Below, piece after piece: positions 7,637 to 14,454 of a stretch of DNA of 14,454 nt; within the stretch, counting starts at the first letter, position 1; each line of letters opens with the position of its first letter. The stretch spans positions 1 through 14,454 of the forward strand of contig JAGWIL010000022.1 in the NCBI GenBank assembly GCA_028866335.1, in the 5' to 3' direction. The position numbers and the translations under genes were made by a program. The notes beneath the pieces are model-generated. The model saw only the letters and a list, made by a program, of their open reading frames with translations, did no database searches and was not told where the DNA came from. The DNA is from Rhodospirillales bacterium (GTDB taxonomy: Bacteria > Pseudomonadota > Alphaproteobacteria > Acetobacterales > Acetobacteraceae).

Positions 7637-9817
7637 TTAATCCACCCGGCGCTTGTATTTTGCCTTGCCGCGTTCCGCCGCCAGCCCGCCATGCAGGGCC
7701 GAGCCCCGGCCCGAGAGCGAGGGGTTGGTCATGAAATACTCATGCGCTGAGGCCGCGGGGTCGCCAGGCGTCACCCTCGTCCAGCCGCCATCTTCGTGCA
7801 GTTCGGAGCTTTGTGCGTCGTCGCGCAAATTCACCACCATAATCTGGTCCAATATCTGCGCATGAACGGTGGGGTTATGGATGGGCACAAACGTCTCCAC
7901 CCGGTAATCCATGTTCCGCTCCATCCAGTCCGCGCTGGAGATGAACACCTTGTTCTGGCGAGAGGGCATGGGCTGGCCATCCGCGAACACGCAAATCCGC
8001 GCATGTTCCAGAAACCGTCCGACGATGGATTTCACTTTAATCGTCTCGGAAAGCCCCTTCACGCCGGGGCGCAGGCAGCAAATGCCGCGCACCACAATGT
8101 TAATGGGCACTCCGGCGCGGGATGCCTCATATAAATGGTCGATCAGCTTGGCATCCACCAGCGAATTCATTTTCAGCCAGATGCCGCAAGCTTTGCCCGC
8201 CTTGGCGTTGGCAATCTCGGTATCGATCAGCGTATTCAGCGTTTTGCGGGTGGTCAGCGGGGAAAACGCCAGTTGCTCCATCGTCTCCGGCCTTGCATAG
8301 CCGGTCATGTAGTTAAACAGCCGGGCAGCATCGCGCGTTAGCGCTGGCTCGCAGGTGAAAAACGAAAGGTCTGTATAAATCCGCGCCGTAATGGGGTGGT
8401 AATTGCCGGTGCCGAAATGCGCATAGGCGCGCAACGCCCCCGCCTCGCGCCGCACCACATAGGAAAGCTTGGCATGGGTTTTTAAGCCCACAAAGCCGAA
8501 CACCACCTGCACACCGGCAGCCTCCAGCGCCCGGGAGAGGCGGATATTCGCCTCCTCGTCAAACCGTGCCTTCAGCTCCACCATGGCGGTGACGGATTTA
8601 CCCGCTTCCGCTGCCTCAATCAGCGCCCCCACAATGGGTGAATCGCGGCTGGTGCGGTAGAGCGTCTGCTTAATCGCCACCACATTGGGGTCAATCGCCG
8701 CCTGGCGCAAAAACTGCACCACCACGTCGAAACTCTCGAACGGGTGATGCACCAGAATATCCTTGGCGCGGATGGCGGCGAAGCAATCCCCGGCGAAATC
8801 ACGGATGCGCTCGGGAAAGCGCGGCGTATAGGGGCTGAACAGCAAATCCGGCCGGTCATCCACAATAAGCTGCTTCACATCCGCCAGCCCGACAATGCCA
8901 GACTCGACGTAAACTTCTTCTGCCGGCGCCTCCACCGCATCAATCACCAGCTCGCGCAGGCTGGCGGGCATGTCGGCCTGGATGGTGATCTGAATGGCCA
9001 CCCCGCGCCTGCGCCGCTTCAGCGCGGTTTCGTAGGAACGGACGAGATCTTCCGCCTCTTCCTCAAACTCCACATCCGTATCGCGGATCAGCCGGAACAG
9101 CCCGGAACCCTCCACCGAGAAGCCGGGAAACAGCCGGTTCATATTCATCGCCACCAGCTCTTCCAGCAGAATAAACCGGATCGGCCCTTCATGCCCCGGC
9201 AGGCGGATAAACCGCTCAATCTGGTTTGGCAGCGGAATCAGGGCAGACATCTGCCCCCGGTCATCGTCCCGCGCCAAAGAGAGCGCCAGCACCAGCCCCA
9301 TATTCGGAATAAACGGAAAGGGATGCGCCGGGTCCACCGCCAGCGGGGTGAGCACGGGGAAAATGCGCTCCATGAAGAAGGCATCAAGAAAGGCGGCATC
9401 GTCCGTGGTCAGCTCAGCCGATGAAAGCAGCAGCAGCCCGGCCTCAGCCAGCAGGGCGCACACCTCGTTAAACGCGGTTTGCTGTGCGGTGGTCAGCTCC
9501 CTGGCGCGGGCATTTATGGCGTGCAATTGCTGCGCGGGGGTCAGCCCATCCGCCGAATGTTCCAGCACCCCTGCCCGCGCCTGGCCAATAAGCCCGGCCA
9601 CACGCACGGAATAAAATTCATCGAGGTTAGAGGCGCTTATGGAAACAAAGCGCAACCGCTCCAGCAATGGGTGGCGCGGGTTACGGGCCTCGCCCACCAC
9701 CCGGAAATTGAAATCCAGCCAGGAAAGTTCGCGGTTGATAAACCGCGCGGGATCATCAATGCCGATACGGCTTGAATGCGGATTTTCAGCGGGGGAAAAC
9801 TGGGTTTGCTCGTCCAT
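7637..9817 (-). CDS. ppk1: Polyphosphate kinase 1
   Basis: A 726-aa cytoplasmic or membrane-associated enzyme that reversibly transfers the gamma phosphate of ATP onto inorganic polyphosphate. Seen: the N-terminal [15 protein letters not shown] (26-40) and [15 protein letters not shown] (61-75), the middle [14 protein letters not shown] (377-390), GLKTHAK (444-450) with His448 aligning with the autophosphorylated His435 of the E. coli enzyme, [10 protein letters not shown] (465-474) with His467, exactly 19 residues later as in E. coli, and the C-terminal [20 protein letters not shown] (622-641). Length is typical of the family. It follows hdaA after 54 bases on the same strand and is probably part of the AI-2E - hdaA - ppk1 operon. 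There is no obvious Shine-Dalgarno site. No ppx gene is visible in the window. Confidence 0.96.
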   Translation of the reverse strand: MDEQTQFSPAENPHSSRIGIDDPARFINRELSWLDFNFRVVGEARNPRHPLLERLRFVSISASNLDEFYSVRVAGLIGQARAGVLEHSADGLTPAQQLHAINARARELTTAQQTAFNEVCALLAEAGLLLLSSAELTTDDAAFLDAFFMERIFPVLTPLAVDPAHPFPFIPNMGLVLALSLARDDDRGQMSALIPLPNQIERFIRLPGHEGPIRFILLEELVAMNMNRLFPGFSVEGSGLFRLIRDTDVEFEEEAEDLVRSYETALKRRRRGVAIQITIQADMPASLRELVIDAVEAPAEEVYVESGIVGLADVKQLIVDDRPDLLFSPYTPRFPERIRDFAGDCFAAIRAKDILVHHPFESFDVVVQFLRQAAIDPNVVAIKQTLYRTSRDSPIVGALIEAAEAGKSVTAMVELKARFDEEANIRLSRALEAAGVQVVFGFVGLKTHAKLSYVVRREAGALRAYAHFGTGNYHPITARIYTDLSFFTCEPALTRDAARLFNYMTGYARPETMEQLAFSPLTTRKTLNTLIDTEIANAKAGKACGIWLKMNSLVDAKLIDHLYEASRAGVPINIVVRGICCLRPGVKGLSETIKVKSIVGRFLEHARICVFADGQPMPSRQNKVFISSADWMERNMDYRVETFVPIHNPTVHAQILDQIMVVNLRDDAQSSELHEDGGWTRVTPGDPAASAHEYFMTNPSLSGRGSALHGGLAAERGKAKYKRRVD

Positions 9818-9871
9818 GGGCGGGTTATAGCAAGTCCTTCAATCTCGGCATGTGATGTTTAGGTAAAAAAC

Positions 9872-10531
9872 TTAAACGTCCTCCAGCATTTCCGCCAGCA
9901 TTGCGGCAGCCATGGGGCGGGTTATTCGGGCACCGCCATCCATGGCCATCCGGTCCAGCCGGGCCACGGCCTCGCGGTAGAAAGCAGGCGCACGGGGCAG
10001 ATGCAACAGCAGCAAATTGCGCACCTGAATCGGCAGATGAAGCTGGTGCGCGGCGGCAAAGCGGGTGAGCAGCGCCTCCAGCAGCTCGTCCTCCGGGGGG
10101 CGAATGTCCACGCTGGCGGAAGCCCGCAACCGGCTGGTCAAATCCGCCAGCTTATAGCCCATGCGGGCAGGCGGCTGGCGGGCAGCCAGCAGCACGGGAA
10201 ACCCCTCCTCGGCGGCGGCATTCAGCAAATGCAGCAGCGCCTCCGGTTGGGCGGCAAGCTCGGCATCATCCACCGCCACCGGGCTGCCGGGGCGTATAAC
10301 CCCGCGCAGCCCCGGCCCGTTAAAAATCCGGGCCTGGCGCTCCCCCGCCCAGATATGCAGCAGATGCGTCTTGCCACAGCCAGCCTCGCCCCACAGCACC
10401 AGCCGGCCATTGCTCCAGGCTTCCGGCCGCGCCAGCCAGTCCCGCGCCGCGGCGTTGGAAGGGGCCGGGCAGAAATCCTCCGCCGTGTAAGGCTGTGCCA
10501 GCTCTGTAAAGGGCAAGGCAAGCTGCCTCAT
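9872..10531 (-). CDS. hdaA: DnaA-like replication regulator (HdaA/Hda family)
   Basis: A 219-aa AAA+ protein that, by family, promotes ATP hydrolysis by DnaA once bound to the DNA sliding clamp, so preventing over-initiation of replication. Seen: the clamp-binding peptide QLALPF at residues 3-8, Walker A GEAGCGKT (48-55), a Walker B-like VAVDDAE (85-91), and a C-terminal lid with RLRASASVDIRPP. It lacks the DnaA DNA-binding domain, as expected. The frame is open upstream to 10834, but the ATG at 10531 is chosen because the clamp motif must be near the N-terminus and because it overlaps the permease stop as ATGA, which suggests translational coupling. Confidence 0.9.
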   Translation of the reverse strand: MRQLALPFTELAQPYTAEDFCPAPSNAAARDWLARPEAWSNGRLVLWGEAGCGKTHLLHIWAGERQARIFNGPGLRGVIRPGSPVAVDDAELAAQPEALLHLLNAAAEEGFPVLLAARQPPARMGYKLADLTSRLRASASVDIRPPEDELLEALLTRFAAAHQLHLPIQVRNLLLLHLPRAPAFYREAVARLDRMAMDGGARITRPMAAAMLAEMLEDV

Positions 10532-11625
10532 TTTGGTGGCGCGTCGAGGTAAAGCGGGGATTGCAAATAACGCCGCAACCAGAACCGGGCGATAACCCCC
10601 AGCGTGGCGGTAACCGGCACGGCGAGCATAATGCCCAGAAACCCGAACGCCGCCCCGCCAGCGAACAGCGCGAAGATAACCCACACCGCGGAAAGCCCCA
10701 CACGGTCCCCCAGAAAACGCGGTTGAATCACGTAATCGTTCAACCCCTGGCCGATGGCGAACACGGCCAGCACCGAGATAATGCCGTTCCAGCCCGGATG
10801 CTGGCTGAGCGAGAGCAGAATGGCGGTGATACAACCCAGCACCGTGCCGACATACGGGATGAACGATAGCACCCCCGCGGCTAACCCCACGATCAAGCCC
10901 AGATCCAGCCCGATGATGGTAAGGCCGATGGCATAAATCGCCGCCAGCGCCAGGCAGCAGATGGCCTGGCCGCGAATCCAGGCGGAAAGAATGCGGTTAA
11001 TCTCCACGGCCTGGGCGCGGATCAGCCCTTCATACGGGCGGGGCAGCCAGCCATCCACATGGCGGATGATGGTGGGCCAGTCGCGCAGGAAATAAAAGGT
11101 AACGATGGGGGTGACGATCAGCAGCGTCAACACGTTCACCACCGCAAAGCCGCTGCCGATGATATTGGTGGCCGTCTTGCCCGCATAGGCAACCAGAGAG
11201 CTCGCCTGGTTGGAGGCAAGGTCCTGCAATTTAAGCCTGAGCGAATAGGGCAGCCGGTGCTGCACATTGCGCATCAGCTTGGCGAAATCCGTCTGCACCG
11301 TCTGGATATAGGTCGGCAAATTGGAGATGAACGCCGAAGCCTGCGCCATAATCACCGGATAGAGCAGCAGCACGAACAGAATGACGATGGTGCCGAAGGC
11401 CAGCACCACCAGCAACGTGCCCAAAACCCGCCTTATGCCCAGCCGTTCCAACCGGGCCACCACGGGATCCAGAAAATAAGCCAACCCGGCCGCCACCACA
11501 AAAGGCATCATGATGGAGGAGAACAGCCGCAGGCAGAGCCACAGCACCACCAGAACCGCCACAACCAGCGCCAGGCGCTGCCACTGCACGCGCAGATATC
11601 GCCGCGGATCGGTGTTTTCGCTCAT
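10528..11625 (-). CDS. AI-2E family transporter (PerM-like)
   Basis: A 365-aa integral membrane protein of the AI-2E/PerM family, whose members export autoinducer-2 or act as Na+/H+ antiporters; the real substrate is often unknown. Seen: seven or eight helices, with a large soluble section around residues 95-155, and the motifs TPIVTFYFLRDW, VLSFIPYVGT, NDYVIQPRFLGDRVGLSAVW and GIMLAVPVTA that are typical of the family. Start: ATG 11625 is chosen over the TTG one codon earlier because GAGGT lies six bases upstream (template 11632-11636). It is the first gene of the - strand operon and is divergent from purM. Confidence 0.92.
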   Translation of the reverse strand: MSENTDPRRYLRVQWQRLALVVAVLVVLWLCLRLFSSIMMPFVVAAGLAYFLDPVVARLERLGIRRVLGTLLVVLAFGTIVILFVLLLYPVIMAQASAFISNLPTYIQTVQTDFAKLMRNVQHRLPYSLRLKLQDLASNQASSLVAYAGKTATNIIGSGFAVVNVLTLLIVTPIVTFYFLRDWPTIIRHVDGWLPRPYEGLIRAQAVEINRILSAWIRGQAICCLALAAIYAIGLTIIGLDLGLIVGLAAGVLSFIPYVGTVLGCITAILLSLSQHPGWNGIISVLAVFAIGQGLNDYVIQPRFLGDRVGLSAVWVIFALFAGGAAFGFLGIMLAVPVTATLGVIARFWLRRYLQSPLYLDAPPK

Positions 11626-11737
11626 CAAGCCACCTCGGAAGATTGCGCGGCCCCGCCGCCTGTGTTGAAAGGCGGCAGGATTTTGCCGGAATTTTTAAGC
11701 AGCGCCATAGGGCTGGCTTAGCGCATCGGAGGCTGAC
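11626..11737. promoter_or_regulatory. Divergent intergenic region between the AI-2E gene and purM
   Basis: This 112-base gap must carry promoters for both directions. GCCGCC (11655-11660) and GGCGGC (11671-11676) can form a six-pair hairpin with a ten-base loop, followed on the + strand by TTTT and a short A/T-rich stretch. GGAGG (11728-11732) lies five bases before the purM ATG and is a clear ribosome site. I cannot place the -10/-35 boxes with confidence, and I see no recognisable purine riboswitch. Confidence 0.4.
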
Positions 11738-12766
11738 ATGACTAGCGTGACATACCGGGATGCCGGAGTGGATATTGAAGCAGGCGATGCATTGGTGGAC
11801 GCCATCAAACCGCTGGCCAAGGCCACAAACCGCGCTGGCGTTATGGGCGGGCTGGGCGGCTTCGGTGCGTTGTTCGATTTAAAGGCGGCGGGCTTCACCG
11901 ACCCCATTCTGGTTTCCACCACCGATGGCGTGGGCACCAAGCTGAAAATCGCCATTGAAACCGGTATCCATGATTATGTCGGCATCGATCTGGTGGCGAT
12001 GTGCGTGAACGACCTTGTGGTGCAGGGTGCCGCGCCCTTGTTCTTCCTGGATTATTTTGCCACTGGCGCGCTGGATGTGAATGCCGCCAAGCGTATCATC
12101 GCTGGCATCGCCGAAGGCTGCAAACAGGCCGGCTGCGCCCTGGTGGGCGGCGAAACCGCGGAAATGCCCGGCATGTATGCCCATGGCGATTACGACCTCG
12201 CCGGATTCTCCGTGGGGGCGGCGGAGCGCAATGCGCTTTTGCCCGCCAATGTGCGGCCCGGCGACGCGATTTTGGCGCTGCCCTCCTCGGGCGTGCATTC
12301 CAACGGTTTCTCGCTGGTTCGGCGCATCATGGCCGATGCCGGGCTGGGCTGGGATTCTGAAATTCTGGGCCAACGCGCCGCCGATGTGCTGACGACTCCC
12401 ACGCGCATCTATGTGAAGCCGATGCTCGAAATTCATAAGAAAAACTTGTTGAAAGCCGCTGCACACATAACCGGAGGTGGTTTACCCGGCAACCTGCCCC
12501 GCGCCTTGCCGGAAAATTGTGGCGCCAAACTGCATGGCCCCTGGGCGATGCCGGAGATATTCCCGTTCCTGGCCCGCACCGCCAATGTGGCGGCGGACGA
12601 AATGCTGCGGGTGTTCAATTGCGGCGTGGGCATGACGCTGATCGTCAGCGATGCGGATGCCGCCATGGCCATGCTCCGCGAGGCGGGCGAGCAGCCCTTC
12701 CTGCTTGGCGAAGTGACCAGCACACCCGGCATTGTCATCGAAGGCCAGGACAAGCTCTTCGCCTGA
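11738..12766 (+). CDS. purM: Phosphoribosylformylglycinamidine cyclo-ligase (AIR synthase)
   Basis: A 342-aa cytoplasmic enzyme that closes the imidazole ring: FGAM plus ATP gives AIR, the fifth step of purine synthesis. Seen: [15 protein letters not shown] (34-48), [13 protein letters not shown] (60-72) with the ATP-binding acidic and glycine residues, [17 protein letters not shown] (82-98), and [11 protein letters not shown] (137-147), all hallmarks of PurM. Length is normal. The ATG at 11738 has GGAGG five bases upstream. The stop TGA shares its last A with the purN ATG, so the two are translated together, as is common for purM-purN in Proteobacteria. Confidence 0.97.
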   Translation: MTSVTYRDAGVDIEAGDALVDAIKPLAKATNRAGVMGGLGGFGALFDLKAAGFTDPILVSTTDGVGTKLKIAIETGIHDYVGIDLVAMCVNDLVVQGAAPLFFLDYFATGALDVNAAKRIIAGIAEGCKQAGCALVGGETAEMPGMYAHGDYDLAGFSVGAAERNALLPANVRPGDAILALPSSGVHSNGFSLVRRIMADAGLGWDSEILGQRAADVLTTPTRIYVKPMLEIHKKNLLKAAAHITGGGLPGNLPRALPENCGAKLHGPWAMPEIFPFLARTANVAADEMLRVFNCGVGMTLIVSDADAAMAMLREAGEQPFLLGEVTSTPGIVIEGQDKLFA

Positions 12767-13356
12767 TGAAGCCGCGCGTCGCGATTCTCATCTCTGGGCG
12801 CGGTTCCAACATGGTGGCGCTGGTGAAAGCGGCGCAGGCGCCGGGCTTTCCGGCCGAGATCGCGCTGGTGCTCTCCAACAAGGCCGAGGCAGCGGGGCTG
12901 GAGATTGCGCGGGGCCTTGGCATTGAGGCTATCGCCGTGCCCGCCAAGCCCTTCGGTAAAGACCGTGCGGCGCATGAACGCGCCATCGACGCGCAATTGC
13001 GGGCCCGTGGCGTGCAGATTATTTGCCTCGCGGGTTATATGCGCCTGCTCACCCCCTGGCTGGTGGGGCAATGGGCCGGGCGGATGCTGAACATTCACCC
13101 CAGCCTGCTGCCGAAATTCCCAGGGCTGGACACGCATAACCGCGCCATTGCGGCGGGTGAGGCCGAGCATGGCTGCACCGTGCACCTGGTAACCGAAGGC
13201 ATGGATGAAGGCCCCATTCTGGGCCAGGCCCGGGTGAAGGTGCTGCCCGGCGACACGGAAGAAGCCCTGGCCGCCAGGGTGCTGGAACAGGAGCACAGGC
13301 TCTACCCGGCGGTGCTGGCCGAAATGGCCCGCAAAATCAGCTTGCCAGCGGGCTGA
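12766..13356 (+). CDS. purN: Phosphoribosylglycinamide formyltransferase (GAR transformylase)
   Basis: A 196-aa enzyme that transfers a formyl group from 10-formyltetrahydrofolate to GAR, the third step of purine synthesis. Seen: the phosphate-binding SGRGSNM (10-16), the folate-site MRLLTPWLV (92-100), NIHPSLLPKFPGLDTH (109-124) holding the catalytic Asn109 and His111, and VTEGMDEGPILGQ (142-154) with Asp147, matching Asn106/His108/Asp144 of the E. coli enzyme. The open frame extends upstream, but the start is the ATG that overlaps the purM stop by one base (TGATG). Confidence 0.97.
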   Translation: MKPRVAILISGRGSNMVALVKAAQAPGFPAEIALVLSNKAEAAGLEIARGLGIEAIAVPAKPFGKDRAAHERAIDAQLRARGVQIICLAGYMRLLTPWLVGQWAGRMLNIHPSLLPKFPGLDTHNRAIAAGEAEHGCTVHLVTEGMDEGPILGQARVKVLPGDTEEALAARVLEQEHRLYPAVLAEMARKISLPAG

Positions 13357-13397
13357 ACCCGCCTTTAAATTCGCGGATATAAACGGGGAAAGACCAA

Positions 13398-13562
13398 ATG
13401 TCGGCACAGCCTGACCACAGCGCACAGATCACGGGTGACGAGGTCGATTTCGACTCGCCCGCGCAGAAGGGCTGGAGCTTTTTTACCAAGTTCCTGTTTT
13501 GGAACATCGTGGCTGCGATAGGCGCGCTGCTGTTTATCGGCGCGCTAACCGTCTGGCGCTGA
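13398..13562 (+). CDS. Small single-pass membrane protein, resembling aa3-type oxidase subunit IV
   Basis: A 54-aa protein with an acidic, hydrophilic N-terminus (ITGDEVDFDSPAQKGWS, about 11-27) followed by one transmembrane helix (about residues 31-52) and a short cationic end (TVWR). This architecture matches the family of tiny subunit IV proteins of bacterial aa3-type cytochrome c oxidase, which often carry an acidic segment before one helix, but the match is loose and no oxidase gene is nearby. A GGGGA motif (13385-13389) precedes the ATG by eight bases. It follows purN after 41 bases and may be co-transcribed with it. Confidence 0.55.
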   Translation: MSAQPDHSAQITGDEVDFDSPAQKGWSFFTKFLFWNIVAAIGALLFIGALTVWR

Positions 13563-13568
13563 GTGGAA

Positions 13569-13588
13569 AGCGGGCTAGTAAGCCCGCT
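13569..13588. terminator. Hairpin between two convergent genes
   Basis: AGCGGGCT (13569-13576) and AGCCCGCT (13581-13588) pair perfectly around an AGTA loop, just after the 54-aa gene and over the last codons of the CAP gene. This position suits a shared terminator for both strands, but neither side is followed by a strong T-run, so efficiency is doubtful. Confidence 0.45.
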
Positions 13589-14258
13589 CCCCCATCACAT
13601 TTCCGGGCGGGTCGTAATCGCACACCAGAAAATCGCTGCCGTTGCCTTCGGCGAGGCCGCACCCAACCTCCGTTGTCGCCCGCCAGACCATCTGGCTGTA
13701 ATGGCCAACATCCATCCAGTTTCCCGTCGTGGAAATATCTGGAAACACACCATCCGTGAAATTGGCCTGCTCACTGCCCCATAGCTGAACAAGCTGGGTC
13801 AGGGATTCAGAGCCAGGCGAGGCCATAGCGAGGTTTTGCCCTGAGCCGCTATGCACAAGCTGCCCGATCGCGGCGAGATGCTCAGCCCAGCTTTGCGCTT
13901 TCTCCGCCAGGCGGCTGGACCAGTGCAGCGGCGGCAGACCCAGGCTGGCCCGGTATTGGTTATGGGCCGCCAGTAATTCAGCGATACTGTCCTGGCTGTT
14001 CTGCGTATCGTCCGGGCTGGCTTGTGTGCTGTCCGGGTTGTTTTGGCTATCATCTGGGGTGTCTTGCGAGCCACCCGGGTATTCCTGCGTATTATCAGGG
14101 TAGCCCGGCGGATAGGCTGGGTAGCCTTGAGCGCCGTATGGATAACCCTGCGGATAGGCGGGATAGCCCGGGGGATAGTAATAATAATATTCTTGCGCGC
14201 CTGCCGGGCTGGCGAGGCTTAACGCGGCCAAAGCGGCGAGCATGGATGCTGTCTTCAT
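13575..14258 (-). CDS. Secreted CAP-domain (SCP/PR-1-like) protein with low-complexity linker
   Basis: A 227-aa exported protein. Seen in order: signal peptide MKTASMLAALAALSLASPAGA (1-21), cleaved before QEYYYYY; a Tyr/Pro/Gly-rich segment (22-62); an Asp/Ser/Thr/Gln/Asn-rich segment (64-91); and a CAP domain (about 92-227) with LLAAHNQYRASLGLPPL, VHSGSGQNLA, GHYSQMVWRATTEVGCG (185-201) and LVCDYDPPGNVMGERAY (211-227). His136, Glu163 and His186 fit the CAP tetrad, but the usual Glu of GENLA is Gln141 here. Cys200 and Cys213 may form a disulfide. The ATG at 14258 is chosen over 14279 and 14306 because AAGGGG lies four bases upstream and it gives a classic signal peptide. Its function is unknown. 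Confidence 0.85.
   Translation of the reverse strand: MKTASMLAALAALSLASPAGAQEYYYYYPPGYPAYPQGYPYGAQGYPAYPPGYPDNTQEYPGGSQDTPDDSQNNPDSTQASPDDTQNSQDSIAELLAAHNQYRASLGLPPLHWSSRLAEKAQSWAEHLAAIGQLVHSGSGQNLAMASPGSESLTQLVQLWGSEQANFTDGVFPDISTTGNWMDVGHYSQMVWRATTEVGCGLAEGNGSDFLVCDYDPPGNVMGERAY
13986..14195 (-). repeat. Low-complexity repeat segment in the CAP protein
   Basis: It encodes residues 22-91. The first part repeats short Tyr-Pro units (PPGYPAYPQGYPYGAQGYP), and the second part repeats a seven-residue unit of the type (S/T)-Q-x-x-P-D-(D/S), as in SQDTPDD, SQNNPDS, TQASPDD, followed by TQNSQDS. Such internal repeats expand and contract readily by slippage, so length differences between strains would be expected. 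Confidence 0.7.
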
Positions 14259-14384
14259 AAAACCCCTTAGAAACCGCATGGCGGCAAATGCCGCTTCGCC
14301 GAGCAAGGTAACAAGGCGGTATGGCGCGGATGTGGCGGCGGGGTGGCGGCCGCCGGGCCGAAACTGGTTTTACCCCGGATATGC
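14259..14384. other. Gap upstream of the CAP gene
   Basis: The 126 bases hold the probable leader of the CAP gene, including the AAGGGG ribosome site beside 14258. A short hairpin, GCGGCA-AA-TGCCGC (14281-14294), and a palindrome GGCGGCCGCC (14345-14354) are present, but I cannot assign either a role. No coding region is supported. Confidence 0.4.
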
Positions 14385-14454
14385 CTATCGCAATGTGATG
14401 GCGGCGCGTTCCTCCGCCACATCCAGCACCGCTTCAGCGGCGCTGCGGAAGATC
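14385..14454 (-). CDS. C-terminal tail of a gene cut by the window edge
   Basis: The last 22 codons of a - strand frame, reading IFRSAAEAVLDVAEERAA then ITLR and TAG (template 14385-14387). The regular Ala/Glu/Val/Leu pattern looks like an amphipathic helix closing a soluble protein, and codon choice resembles the neighbouring genes. Too little is visible to name the family, and it may still be a chance frame. Confidence 0.35.
   Translation of the reverse strand, partial: IFRSAAEAVLDVAEERAAITLR

Noticed and set aside
8744..9424. A 226-codon + strand frame inside ppk1
   Set aside because: It is antisense to conserved polyphosphate kinase sequence and has a His/Arg/Gln-rich composition with no family match.
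10532..10834. 101-residue upstream extension of hdaA
   Set aside because: It lies within the conserved AI-2E permease coding region and would bury the clamp-binding QLALPF motif, which should be at the N-terminus.
11059..11721. A 220-codon + strand frame antisense to the AI-2E permease gene
   Set aside because: It is rich in His, Gln and Arg, typical of antisense reading of membrane protein genes, and has no motif.
12433..13425. A 330-codon - strand frame across purM and purN
   Set aside because: Both + strand genes are unmistakable and use all conserved motifs; the antisense frame has no family sequence.
13986..14195. Repeats that might suggest a CRISPR array or tandem DNA element
   Set aside because: They are codon-phased, imperfect, and explained by amino-acid repeats in the CAP protein linker.

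Overview
The window looks like a piece of an alphaproteobacterial chromosome, probably from the acetic-acid-bacteria family (Acetobacteraceae, for example an Acidocella/Acidiphilium relative). This is an inference from moderately high GC, an AI-2E permease - DnaA-like (HdaA) - polyphosphate kinase run divergent from purM-purN, and protein similarity remembered from those families. No search was run.

Left part (1-5973, + strand): a nitronate monooxygenase gene and a MEKHLA/PAS-like sensor gene are followed by a tight efflux block: a 70-aa DUF1656 membrane protein, a HlyD-type periplasmic adaptor, a NodT-type outer-membrane lipoprotein channel, and an HPP-family membrane protein with two CBS domains. 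An unrecognised hydrophobic membrane protein ends the run. The efflux block lacks the FUSC/AaeB inner-membrane pump that normally accompanies DUF1656 and HlyD.

Middle part (5966-7565): a small accessory patch. It holds a DUF2147 secreted protein (- strand), what looks like the first 14 codons of a lost GH15 glucoamylase, a BrnT/BrnA toxin-antitoxin locus whose toxin frame is broken by one missing base while the antitoxin is intact, an AT-rich double operator-like repeat before it, and a tRNA-Thr(CGT) whose 3' end faces the patch.

Right part (7637-13562): housekeeping genes. On the - strand, AI-2E permease, hdaA and ppk1 run as one likely operon towards the tRNA. On the + strand, purM and purN (overlapping by one base) carry out two steps of purine synthesis, followed by a 54-aa single-pass membrane protein resembling the small subunit IV of aa3-type oxidase. 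A secreted CAP-domain protein with a Tyr/Pro-rich and Asp/Ser/Gln-rich linker lies convergent to it, and the last bases carry the C-terminal tail of another - strand gene.

I see no CRISPR array, prophage, complete insertion sequence or rRNA. Most of the window is ordinary. The points worth checking are the decayed glucoamylase start, the frameshifted brnT with its paired operator, the pump-less efflux operon, and the CAP protein with an altered active-site residue.
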